Notes under the pieces: generated by a model
What the model saw: only the letters and a program-made list of their open reading frames with translations
Told to the model about the DNA's origin: nothing
Database searches by the model: none
Position numbers and translations under genes: made by a program
From: Parcubacteria group bacterium
GTDB lineage: Bacteria > Patescibacteriota > Minisyncoccia > Phycocordibacterales > JABMOB01
DNA: 37,836 nucleotides
NCBI GenBank assembly: GCA_013204345.1
Contig: JABMOB010000026.1
Location: 1 to 37,836, forward strand
Direction of reading: 5' to 3'
Part shown: positions 15,185 to 22,684 of the stretch, in pieces
Layout: each line of letters begins with the position of its first letter
Position numbering within the stretch: the first letter of the stretch is position 1

Positions 15185-16489
15185 CTAGCGTTTTTGCCAC
15201 TCCTTATCCTGTCTCACAAGTAAATTTTCTTTTAATTCTGGGTGTGCAATCACCTCTTCTACCGCCCGTTCCATTCTCGCACCCTGCGAACCTTTAGCAA
15301 GAATGACATCTCCTTTCTCAATTATATTTTCTAAATGTTTACCAGCTTCTCGCGGGTCATCAAATTGAAAAATATTTTTTTCATCCATACCAGCATTTAG
15401 AGCTCCTTCAGCGAAATATCTAGCTCGTATACCTACAGTGATAAGAATGTCACAAATCTCCCCAACTAACTTACCAGCATTTTTGTGCTCATCCATAGAA
15501 TATTTACCGAGCTCAAGCATATCGCCCAAAATAGCAATTTTCCGTCCGGTAGTGTTTATTTGCTTAATAGTCTCAAAGGCTTTAGCTAAAGCAACGGGAG
15601 ATGAATTATATGTATCATCTATAATCATAGAATTTTTTATGCCTTCGACAAGCTTCATTCTACCAACAGGGGGTCTGTATTTACCAAGTGCATCTGCCAT
15701 TTTGACAATATTTAGGTTTTGAGAAATTCCAACTCCAATAGCGGCGAGTATTGTGTAGACATGTTGATGCCCAACAGAACCATGTATAAATATCGGCACA
15801 GAATTACCCGAATAATCCACTTTAAAATTGATACCGGATGGCACTTCAATGTTACCTTTCTTTTCATAAATAATATTGTAATTTGAGGCGATGAGATTTG
15901 CATTTCCATTTTCTCCGTAAATAATAGTTGCCCCTCCATGTTCATTTTTAAATGACAAAGCATCTGGATCATCACCATTTACAATCAAAATACCATCCCT
16001 CTTTAAAGCTCTAGCAAGAAATAGTTTTTCCTTAATAACAGCTTCTGGGGACGGAAAAAACTCTACATGAACCGGAACTTTGCTGAAACGTGTGATGACC
16101 GTAACATCTGGTTTGATCCAATGAGTAATTTTTTCTATATCCCCCGGTCTGTCGGCTCCCACCTCAAGGACAAGCCATTTGGGATATTTTCGTGAAAAAA
16201 TTATTATATAAAGACCAACAAAAATATTTTTTATCCAAAGAAATAAATTATTCCAACCACTAGGGCAACCAAGTATAGTCAAAGGAACACCAAGCTCACT
16301 ATTGAAACTTTTTTCACTTTTACGTGTGTGGTATGTACTTGATAACACAGCGTAAATAGCGTCCTTGGTTGTGGTCTTGCCGACACTCCCTGTTACTGCG
16401 ACAATATTTGGTTTAAATTTTTTGAGAACAAGCCTTGCTTCCCAAGTAAGGATACTGACAATGATTGATTTTAAAAATATTTTTCCCAT
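15185..16489 (-). CDS. murF: MurF-type Mur ligase without the usual N-terminal domain
   Basis: ATP-dependent ligase that by family adds D-Ala-D-Ala to UDP-MurNAc-tripeptide. The 434-residue protein has the P-loop TGSVGKTTTKD starting at about residue 33, then LEVGADRPGDIEKITHWIKP, FLARALKRDGILIVNGDDP, IDDTYNSSPVALAKAFE and AILGDMLELGKYS, and the C-terminal KGSQGARME. Normal MurF has about 100 residues before the P-loop, including the UDP-sugar-binding domain 1; here only about 32 remain. Hydrophobic stretches at residues 5-17 and about 82-105 suggest membrane association. It follows ftsI in the dcw cluster, which supports MurF over other Mur ligases. Confidence 0.85.
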   Translation of the reverse strand: MGKIFLKSIIVSILTWEARLVLKKFKPNIVAVTGSVGKTTTKDAIYAVLSSTYHTRKSEKSFNSELGVPLTILGCPSGWNNLFLWIKNIFVGLYIIIFSRKYPKWLVLEVGADRPGDIEKITHWIKPDVTVITRFSKVPVHVEFFPSPEAVIKEKLFLARALKRDGILIVNGDDPDALSFKNEHGGATIIYGENGNANLIASNYNIIYEKKGNIEVPSGINFKVDYSGNSVPIFIHGSVGHQHVYTILAAIGVGISQNLNIVKMADALGKYRPPVGRMKLVEGIKNSMIIDDTYNSSPVALAKAFETIKQINTTGRKIAILGDMLELGKYSMDEHKNAGKLVGEICDILITVGIRARYFAEGALNAGMDEKNIFQFDDPREAGKHLENIIEKGDVILAKGSQGARMERAVEEVIAHPELKENLLVRQDKEWQKR

Positions 16490-16499
16490 AATTTTATAA

Positions 16500-16568
16500 A
16501 TTAGGTTTTAGGCTCTAGGTTCTAGGCTTTAGGAATTAGAATTTCTAACGCCTAGTGCCTAACGCCTA
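16500..16568. repeat. Degenerate TTAGGCTCTAGG repeat spacer
   Basis: The ftsI-murF gap consists of TAGGTTTTAGGCTCTAGG-like words repeated about every 9-10 bases, then the reverse-complement type CTAACGCCTAGTGCCTAACG. The halves can fold together. It reaches the ftsI stop codon. It has no spacer/repeat order of a CRISPR. Confidence 0.5.
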
Positions 16569-18278
16569 CCGGTCGGGTGGAATTTCATAATAATTTATTA
16601 AAAATTTAGTTGTGTCAATAAATGACGTGGTTAGTGTTTCGGAAGCATATCTCACATTTTTAGGATAATACGTATAAAGAAAAACTAGAAATTTAGCGTT
16701 ATAAGCTGGGAAATATCCGAAAAATGAATGGAGGTACCTATCTTCATAATAACCGCCTCCATTTGGATTAGCAACCTGAGCTGTACCAGTTTTGGCAGCA
16801 ACACTATAGTTTGGTAATTTTACTGTACCGTCACGAAGAGCTTTATCCACAACCACTACAAGCATTCTAGATATCTCATCGGCCGTTTCTTTTTTAATTA
16901 CCCTTATTCCTTCTCCGCCAGCCACCTCTTTTGATATGCCAATTTTATAGTTAATCGTTGAAGCAACGTGCGGGGTAACGAGAAGCCCCCCATTGGCAAG
17001 TACTGAAAGCGCTCGGGTTATTGCTAAAGGTGTCATAGCTATTCCTTGCCCATAAGAAGCTGTAGCGTGCTCTATATCTCGTGGACTTTTTAGATTATCC
17101 ACAAGACCAGTAGCCTCGTTTGGAAGATCAATTCCTGTTATGGAGCCGAGCCCAAAATTTAACATATACCGTGAAAAATTTTCCTTACCCATTTTCAAAG
17201 CCACAAAAGTAGCACCTGTGTTTAGGGACTGATTTAAAACCTCCTGCATATTTACCGTACCACGACCTTTACCGTCATAGTTTGAGATTGTTTTATTATT
17301 TAAAGTAAGGAAACCCGCATCATAATAAGTAGTTGCTGCTGTTACCGCACCAGAATCAAGGCCGACTGCCATTGTAAGTGGCTTCATAATTGACCCCATT
17401 TCGTAAACACTTTCAACTATAGGGTTTGAAAAAATAAGAGAACTTTTTTGTTCTTGAGGAAAATTTGGATTGAAAGCGGGCCCCATTGCCATAGCAAAAA
17501 TTTTTCCTGTTTTAGGCTCTATCACAATTCCACCAGAATAATCGGAATCCCAAGTTTTATTAATCTTTGCAAGTTCGGTTTCTAAAAAAAACTGAACTTG
17601 TGGCTCAATAGAAGTTACAACATCACCCTCAATTTTTGGTTTACTTGAAATACTTTGCTGAATATCAGTAAAAATTTCAGCAAAAAAGTTTACATAAACA
17701 GAATCATTACTACGATTAAGAATGTCTTCATAATATCGCTCCAGACCATATCGCCCAGCAAGATCGTTACCTTTATAAGCCACAAGCCCAAGTGCATGAG
17801 AAGCTATCTCATCACCGGGATACAACCTCCACTTTTCTTGAGAAATAGTAAGCCCTGGAATATGAAGCGCGGATATCTTATCTGCCGTCGATATATCAAC
17901 CCTCTTTAATATCTCCTCATACGGATCCCCTTTTTTCGCAACCCCCTCAAAGAAAAGTGTTTGGTCCAAAGTCGGCACAATTTCTTTTATTTTGTCAAAA
18001 GATGCTTGAGGGTCAGTGATAGAGTCTGGTGCGATAGCAACGATAAATCCATTTTCTTGTGTAGCAGCGGAAACCTGACTTCCGTCTTTATTTGTGAAAT
18101 AAATATTGCCACGATTAAATACATTTGACACTGGGCGAACATACTGTCTATCAGCACGCTCTTTGAAATTTTGGCCTGAAACAATTTGAACAAAGTAAAG
18201 CTTGGCAACGAGAACAAGAGCAAATAAGGAAATAACCACAAAAATAAGTCTAATACGCCGTGGAAAATTTGCTTTCAT
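16566..18278 (-). CDS. ftsI: Class B penicillin-binding protein, division type (FtsI/PBP3)
   Basis: Transpeptidase that cross-links septal peptidoglycan, acting outside the membrane with FtsW. The 570-residue protein has one N-terminal membrane segment (about 9-30), a PBP dimerisation region (RGNIYFTNKDGSQVSA to about 230) and a transpeptidase domain with SIMK (S296, K299), SLN (351-353) and KTG (496-498). No PASTA repeats follow. Its place after rsmH and the ftsL-like gene in the dcw order assigns it to division rather than elongation. The start is ATG with no Shine-Dalgarno site. Confidence 0.94.
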   Translation of the reverse strand: MKANFPRRIRLIFVVISLFALVLVAKLYFVQIVSGQNFKERADRQYVRPVSNVFNRGNIYFTNKDGSQVSAATQENGFIVAIAPDSITDPQASFDKIKEIVPTLDQTLFFEGVAKKGDPYEEILKRVDISTADKISALHIPGLTISQEKWRLYPGDEIASHALGLVAYKGNDLAGRYGLERYYEDILNRSNDSVYVNFFAEIFTDIQQSISSKPKIEGDVVTSIEPQVQFFLETELAKINKTWDSDYSGGIVIEPKTGKIFAMAMGPAFNPNFPQEQKSSLIFSNPIVESVYEMGSIMKPLTMAVGLDSGAVTAATTYYDAGFLTLNNKTISNYDGKGRGTVNMQEVLNQSLNTGATFVALKMGKENFSRYMLNFGLGSITGIDLPNEATGLVDNLKSPRDIEHATASYGQGIAMTPLAITRALSVLANGGLLVTPHVASTINYKIGISKEVAGGEGIRVIKKETADEISRMLVVVVDKALRDGTVKLPNYSVAAKTGTAQVANPNGGGYYEDRYLHSFFGYFPAYNAKFLVFLYTYYPKNVRYASETLTTSFIDTTKFLINYYEIPPDR

Positions 18279-18293
18279 TATAAAAGTAAGGAT

Positions 18294-18608
18294 TTATCTT
18301 AAAGAGTTTAAGGACAAAATATCTGGAGTCTTTCTTGAAATAAAAGCTGATTTTTCAACGTTTTTGAAACCAAGGGTATAAGCAAGATCTAAATTAACCT
18401 TATTTTTCAAAGTAATATACTGAAACTCAAGCTCCCCAACTTTTGAACCAAGTGTATTTAGAGCTTGCTCTGCCCTCCCCCGTTCTACAACATTCAAAAC
18501 AGTTCTCTCTATAAGATAACCGTAAAAAGCAAACAAAATTACAGCTGTAAATACCAACACCCAGACTATATTTTTTTTGTTATTAAATTGTAATATTTTT
18601 TCAGTCAT
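18294..18608 (-). CDS. FtsL-like bitopic division protein
   Basis: The 104-residue protein has one membrane helix (about residues 14-34), then a heptad-rich stretch (AEQALNTLGSKVGELEFQYI and onward) that can form a coiled coil. Sequence alone is weak, but the topology, size and position exactly between rsmH and ftsI are those of FtsL, which in bacteria joins FtsB/DivIC to activate FtsW-FtsI. It ends 15 bases before ftsI. FtsB/DivIC is the other reading of this topology, and the dcw order favours FtsL. Confidence 0.72.
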   Translation of the reverse strand: MTEKILQFNNKKNIVWVLVFTAVILFAFYGYLIERTVLNVVERGRAEQALNTLGSKVGELEFQYITLKNKVNLDLAYTLGFKNVEKSAFISRKTPDILSLNSLR

Positions 18609-18726
18609 AAATTCGTAATACTAATATACTAATTGTTACCAATATACGAATGGCTACAAATGTATGTCATTGTCACATTAGTATTCATTCGTAGATTAGT
18701 ATTCATTCGCATATTGGTATGTTTAT
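18609..18726. repeat. Intergenic palindromic repeat, copy B
   Basis: TACCAATATACGAATG (18637-18652) pairs with CATTCGCATATTGGTA (18704-18719), 15 of 16 positions. Further AATACTAAT/ATTAGTATT words can pair. The core CGAATGGCTACAAATGT is nearly identical to CGAATGTCTACAAATGT in the copy at 29553-29665, in the same orientation, and both lie between a minus-strand stop and the next start. Confidence 0.7.
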
Positions 18727-19620
18727 CTAGTTTTTTTGAATAATTCTCAACTTCGCGCTTCGTGATCTTGGATTTTCTAAAATTTCTTCGCGGGTCGGAA
18801 CTATAGGTTTTTTTGTAATAAGTACAGCTTCTTCCGCTTTATTTTTTTCTCTAAAATAATTCTTTACAACCCTATCTTCCAAGCTATGAAATGAGATGAC
18901 CGCCATTCTTCCTTTTGGTGACAATCGCTCAAAACCTTTGGTAATCCCCTCTTTCAAACTTTCAACCTCATCATTTACTGCAATTCGTAAAGCTTGAAAA
19001 GTTTTTGTCGCTGGGTGGATCTTCATTCGATGATAAAAAGTTGGTGTAGCCATTTTTATAACCCCTACCAAATCAAATGTTGTCTTAATGAGCTTCTTCT
19101 TTCTTTCAACAACAATTGCTCTTGCGATTCTTTTGGCAAAGCGCTCTTCACCATAACCCTCCAAAATTGCCACGATATTTTCTTCATCCCAATTGTTTAT
19201 GATCTCTTCAGCTGTAATATCTTCTGGAGAAATATTTTCTTTGAAAGTCATCAGAAGTGGTTCATCTTTTTGAAATGTAAATCCCCTACCCGATTCTTCA
19301 AATTGATTGGAGGACAAACCGAGATCAAAAAGAATTTTGTCAACACTTTTTAAACCAAGCTCATCTAAAACTTTATTCATATTACGGAAACTTTCTTTGT
19401 GAAAAGTCACTGACGAACTGATGGATGACAAACGAATCTTTGATCTATCTAGAGCTTTTTCATCTAAATCAAGACCGATAACCCTTACCTTGTCACAAAA
19501 CTTTTTCAATACCATTTCACTGTGACCGCCGCCACCCAAAGTACCATCAAGAAAAGTATCACCAGTTTTGATGTCTAATCCTTCAATCGAAGATTGTAAA
19601 AGAACAGTTTTGTGCAACAT
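18727..19620 (-). CDS. rsmH: 16S rRNA m4C1402 methyltransferase RsmH
   Basis: SAM-dependent N4-methylation of C1402 in 16S rRNA. The 297-residue protein has the family hallmarks FLDGTLGGGGHSEMVL (SAM-binding, residues 23-38), KILFDLGLSSNQFEESGRGF, FQALRIAVNDEVESL, MAVISFHSLEDRVVKNYF and the C-terminal NPRSRSAKLRII. The start is 5 bases from the mraZ stop, so the two form the classical mraZ-rsmH pair. No separate promoter is seen. Confidence 0.96.
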   Translation of the reverse strand: MLHKTVLLQSSIEGLDIKTGDTFLDGTLGGGGHSEMVLKKFCDKVRVIGLDLDEKALDRSKIRLSSISSSVTFHKESFRNMNKVLDELGLKSVDKILFDLGLSSNQFEESGRGFTFQKDEPLLMTFKENISPEDITAEEIINNWDEENIVAILEGYGEERFAKRIARAIVVERKKKLIKTTFDLVGVIKMATPTFYHRMKIHPATKTFQALRIAVNDEVESLKEGITKGFERLSPKGRMAVISFHSLEDRVVKNYFREKNKAEEAVLITKKPIVPTREEILENPRSRSAKLRIIQKN

Positions 19621-19625
19621 GACCG

Positions 19626-20060
19626 TTATAACATCCCAATTTCACCCAGTTTTTCCGCCATTCCATCTGCTTGTTTCTCAATTTTTTTCTTGTATTCTTG
19701 CCATTTTGAATCGTTCCAGATTTCTATACGATTATGTACCCCAGTAAACACAACCTTAGTTTTCAAGCCAGCGAATTCTTTCAAAAAATCTGGAATGAGA
19801 ATTCTGCCGATTGTGTCAACTTCTACTTCTACAGCTCCCGCTAACATAAAACGACTAAAACCTCTTTTATCTGACTGCACCATACCAAGCTTTGAAAGTT
19901 GTTCGGAAATTTTCTTCCACTCTTTCATCGGATAAAGAAACAGACAACTATCAAGACCGTGAGTAATAACAACTTTTCTACCAACTTCTTTTCGAAACTT
20001 TGAAGGTAGAGAAATTCTCTTTTTTTCGTCAGTTGTATGTGTGTATTCGCCGATTAACAT
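19626..20060 (-). CDS. mraZ: MraZ transcriptional regulator
   Basis: AbrB-fold DNA-binding protein that represses the dcw operon in characterised bacteria. The 144-residue protein has the two expected beta-hairpin half-domains: DEKKRISLPSKFRKEVG (residues 11-27) and DTIGRILIPDFLKEFAG in the second half, both matching the D-x-x-x-R family motif. It is the first gene of the mraZ-rsmH-ftsL-ftsI-murF string. Its leader has the three-way-junction element and, between this and the ATG, another inverted repeat (GATTTTCT/AGAAAATC, 20064-20099). Upstream are direct repeats matching MraZ-type operators. Confidence 0.95.
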   Translation of the reverse strand: MLIGEYTHTTDEKKRISLPSKFRKEVGRKVVITHGLDSCLFLYPMKEWKKISEQLSKLGMVQSDKRGFSRFMLAGAVEVEVDTIGRILIPDFLKEFAGLKTKVVFTGVHNRIEIWNDSKWQEYKKKIEKQADGMAEKLGEIGML

Positions 20061-20103
20061 GATAGATTTTCTTAGCGAGCGGATCGAGTTTTAGAAAATC
20101 ATC

Positions 20104-20161
20104 ACCCTGTTAAATCCCGCTCACGGGATCATTCGCTTCTGCGAATGATATTTAACAGGGT
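20104..20161 (-). promoter_or_regulatory. Three-way-junction leader of mraZ
   Basis: The closing stem ACCCTGTTAAAT (20104-20115) with ATTTAACAGGGT (20150-20161) is base-for-base the one at the ftsW leader. Inside, CCCG-CTCA-CGGG (20116-20127) and ATCATTCGC-TTCT-GCGAATGAT (20128-20149) form two hairpins that abut each other and the closing stem with no unpaired bases. A TATAAT (minus strand, 20174-20169) places the transcription start at the element's outer edge. Unlike at ftsW, 43 bases separate it from the start codon. Confidence 0.75.
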
Positions 20162-20168
20162 TAAGGAA

Positions 20169-20174
20169 ATTATA
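20169..20174 (-). promoter_or_regulatory. -10 box of mraZ
   Basis: TATAAT on the minus strand, 7 bases before the three-way-junction element. The -35 region is not canonical. The operator-like repeats at 20203-20218 lie just upstream, where a -35 region would begin. Confidence 0.5.
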
Positions 20175-20202
20175 GTCACTACGTTCCTCAATTTTCTTAA
20201 TA

Positions 20203-20247
20203 CCACTCTCTCCCACTTAGTTACTATTGTATAACACTTCTTCCCAC
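20203..20247 (-). promoter_or_regulatory. Candidate MraZ operator (10-bp-spaced direct repeats)
   Basis: The minus strand reads AAGTGGGAGAGAGTGG (20218-20203), in which TGGGA-N5-TGG fits the TGGGN-N5-TGGGN pattern known for MraZ binding. A second site, GTGGGAAGAAGTGTT (20247-20233), has TGGGA-N5-TG with the same 10-base period. Both precede the mraZ -10. Confidence 0.55.
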
Positions 20248-20348
20248 AATACTAATAAAGTTATCCACAGCATAAACCGAGGTATTTCCTCGGTTTATTG
20301 CTAGTCCAAAGTTTAAAGTTGAATGTCCAAAGTAAAACCGAAACATTC
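20248..20348. repeat. Spacer with hairpin copy and GACTTT-like words
   Basis: No gene is seen. TAAACCGAGG (20273-20282) and CCTCGGTTTA (20288-20297) form a hairpin whose core equals, in inverted orientation, the lysS terminator at 20349-20375. The stretch 20305-20336 has CCAAAGTTTAAAGTT and GTCCAAAGT words like other spacers. Confidence 0.4.
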
Positions 20349-20375
20349 AAAAACCGAGGAAATACCTCGGTTTTT
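20349..20375 (-). terminator. Candidate terminator of lysS
   Basis: AAAAACCGAGG (20349-20359) and CCTCGGTTTTT (20365-20375) form an 11-bp stem with a 5-base loop and T-runs on either strand. On the minus strand it lies about 70 bases after the lysS stop. A second GC-rich hairpin (GTCTGCC/GGCAGAC, 20400-20426) lies between. Confidence 0.6.
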
Positions 20376-20446
20376 TTACTTTACGAACTTTATAGACCTG
20401 TCTGCCGTGCTCGGCACAGGCAGACTTTGGACTTTTAGACTACCCT

Positions 20447-21919
20447 CTACCCTTTTGGGCGCAAGGTTGGGAAAAATATAACTTCTCTAATATTTTTAGT
20501 GTCAGTCAAAAGCATAGCCATTCTATCAATACTTAAACCGAGCCCACCGGCTGGTGGCATTCCATACTCCATTGCTTCAATATAATTTTCATCTTTCGGC
20601 TGGGCTTCGGCGTCGCCATCAATTCGCTTTTTTTCTTGTTGTGTAAAACGCTCACGCTGTTCGATTGGATCATTCAATTCTGAAAAAGCATTTAGAACTT
20701 CAAAACCCCCAACAACAATTTGGAACCTCTCAATAAATTCAGGATCCTTGTCACTTTGTTTTGCTAGTGGCGAAAAAGCTTTTGGGTAATCAGTAATAAA
20801 TGTTGGCTGTATTAGCTTTGGTCGACAAGTTTTTTTATAAATAGCATCCATAATTTTTTCTATTCCATAACTTGGGTCCACTTTTATACCAAGTTGTGTT
20901 GCTTTGAGAGATAAATCATCGCGAGTAATGCTTTCCGGATGAGAGATGAGAGCGTATCCCCTCAATAAATCTAAATAAGCAATCTTTGAGAACTTTTTAC
21001 TGAAATCTATTTTTTGCTTATCAAAAGTTACTTCTGTACTTCCGACAACTTTTTTCACAAGATTGCGAATAAGTTTTTCCACAAAAATCATTTGCTTGTC
21101 CGCATCACTATATGCTTCATACCATTCTACTGTTGTAAATTCTGGATTATGAGTTGCATCAATCCCCTCATTCCTAAACAATCGTCCAATTTCATAGACT
21201 TTCGGGAAACCTGCAACCAGAAGTTCTTTCAAATAAAGTTCCGGTGCGATGCGAAGATACAGATCTATATCAAGCGCATTGTGATGAGTAAGAAAAGGTT
21301 CAGCTGTCGCTCCACCGGCAATCGGCTGAAGAACAGGGGTTTCAAATTCAACAAATCCTTCACTATCAAGAATCTTACGAAGTTCCGAAACCAATCTGGC
21401 CCGCAACAAAAAACGATTCTTAACCTCAGGAGACATTAATGCGTCCAAATATCTTTTACGAAATCTTTCTTCAACATCGACAAGACCGTGCCATTTTTCG
21501 GGAAGCGGTCGTAAACTTTTGGAAAGCATCTTCCAGCTACCGACTTGAATCGTTTTTTCTTCTCGTTTAGTTACAAAAAGTTTTCCTTCTACTTCTACAA
21601 AATCCCCTATGTCTACCACCTCAGAAAAAAGCTCGAATGAATCGTCTGCAACAGCTTCTCCTTTTTTCAAAAGTCCTTGAAATTTTGCCGTACCATCATC
21701 AAGATTAAAAAAAGTTAAACCACCCTGAGGACGAAGTGACATTACTCTACCGACGATAGAAACCTTTTTACCTGCTTTGGAAAGTTTTCCGAAATTTTCT
21801 ACGAGATCTATGAGGGTATAATCTTGAGACGAAAAAACAGGATAAGGATTAATCCCTTCTTTTTTCAACTTTTCCAATTTCTCCAAACGATTATTTCTAA
21901 TTTCCTCTAAAGAAGCCAT
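20447..21919 (-). CDS. lysS: Lysyl-tRNA synthetase, class II
   Basis: Charges lysine onto tRNA-Lys. The 490-residue protein has full length. An N-terminal OB domain (VSIVGRVMSLRPQGGLTFFN) is followed by RFRKRYLDALMSPEVKNRF, motif 1 (FVEFETPVLQPIAGGATAEP), motif 2 (YEIGRLFRNEGIDATHNPEF) and motif 3 (MPPAGGLGLSIDRMAMLL). Opening residues MASLEEIRNNRLEKLEKLKK are typical for LysRS. There is no Shine-Dalgarno site and no T-box in the short gap to greA. Confidence 0.97.
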   Translation of the reverse strand: MASLEEIRNNRLEKLEKLKKEGINPYPVFSSQDYTLIDLVENFGKLSKAGKKVSIVGRVMSLRPQGGLTFFNLDDGTAKFQGLLKKGEAVADDSFELFSEVVDIGDFVEVEGKLFVTKREEKTIQVGSWKMLSKSLRPLPEKWHGLVDVEERFRKRYLDALMSPEVKNRFLLRARLVSELRKILDSEGFVEFETPVLQPIAGGATAEPFLTHHNALDIDLYLRIAPELYLKELLVAGFPKVYEIGRLFRNEGIDATHNPEFTTVEWYEAYSDADKQMIFVEKLIRNLVKKVVGSTEVTFDKQKIDFSKKFSKIAYLDLLRGYALISHPESITRDDLSLKATQLGIKVDPSYGIEKIMDAIYKKTCRPKLIQPTFITDYPKAFSPLAKQSDKDPEFIERFQIVVGGFEVLNAFSELNDPIEQRERFTQQEKKRIDGDAEAQPKDENYIEAMEYGMPPAGGLGLSIDRMAMLLTDTKNIREVIFFPTLRPKG

Positions 21920-21984
21920 GTCTAATGATTATTTACAATAAAAGAAAGTATAGCACAACACTTAATATTCTCAAAAAAAGGGCT

Positions 21985-22025
21985 GATACAAAAATACAGA
22001 AGATAAACTTCTGTATTTTTGTATC
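21985..22025 (-). terminator. Terminator of greA
   Basis: A perfect 18-bp stem, GATACAAAAATACAGAAG (21985-22002) with its complement (22008-22025), loop of 5, sits directly after the greA stop. On the minus strand a run of seven T (21979-21973) follows five bases after the stem. Confidence 0.7.
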
Positions 22026-22499
22026 CTATTTAATGTCTATTACTTTGTATTTAATCTTTCCGGTCGGAGTAGTGAAAGTAAAAGTTTCGTTTTTGCTTTT
22101 TCCTACGACGGCGCTACCAAATGGAGACCTAACAGAAATTTTACCAGAACCCGTATCGGCCTCCTCAGAACCAACAATTGTATATGTTTGAGATTTACCG
22201 TCGGATTCTTTTTCTACGGTAACGACTGACCCGACGACAACAATAGTATTACTACCATTAGATGAGGATACAATAATCGCTGACTTTAAAATTGTTTCTA
22301 GTCTGAAAATTCTATCTTCTACCACAGCCTGCATGTCACGAGCCTCGTGATATTCTGCATTTTCAGAAAGATCTCCTAGAGATTTGGCGTATTCCAAACT
22401 TTCCGCAACTTCTTTTCTGCGAACATGTTTAAGATTATCAAGCTCTTTCTTGAATTCTTCGTATTTATCTTTTGTTAAATAATTCTTCTCTTCTGGCAT
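22026..22499 (-). CDS. greA: Transcription elongation factor GreA
   Basis: Rescues backtracked RNA polymerase by stimulating transcript cleavage. The 157 residues are the usual length: an N-terminal coiled coil (residues about 7-75) with the acidic tip region GDLSENAEYHEARDMQ, then the C-terminal FKBP-like domain with VGSVVTVEKE, GSEEADTGSGKISVRSPFGS and a KYKVIDI end. The two tip acids used for catalysis in GreA are in the NAEYHEA segment. A TACATA/AAAAT box close to the ATG may give a very short leader. Confidence 0.96.
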   Translation of the reverse strand: MPEEKNYLTKDKYEEFKKELDNLKHVRRKEVAESLEYAKSLGDLSENAEYHEARDMQAVVEDRIFRLETILKSAIIVSSSNGSNTIVVVGSVVTVEKESDGKSQTYTIVGSEEADTGSGKISVRSPFGSAVVGKSKNETFTFTTPTGKIKYKVIDIK

Positions 22500-22684
22500 A
22501 ATTTTATGTACACAAGGCCTAAAAAGGCCTGGATTTAATAATCAATATTGGATTGCAATTTTATACTATATATAAAAAAAGTCCAGCATTAACGAAATTG
22601 TTAATTGACAATTACGAATTATGAATTTCAAACCTGTGTTACCGGTATCTTTATAACTCGTAATTCGTAATTTTTAATTCATAA
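22500..22684. repeat. AT-rich inverted-repeat spacer between mrdA and greA
   Basis: No gene is seen. From about 22604 the words AATTACGAATTATGAATT and, farther on, CGTAATTCGTAATTTTTAAT form an imperfect inverted repeat. AAGGCCT-aaa-AGGCCT near 22517-22531 forms a small hairpin upstream of greA. This is the same type of ATTCGTAATTCG sequence as other spacers here. Confidence 0.4.

Noticed and set aside
16500-16568. Possible CRISPR-like repeat
   Set aside because: The words are short, degenerate and without constant spacers, and there are no cas genes.
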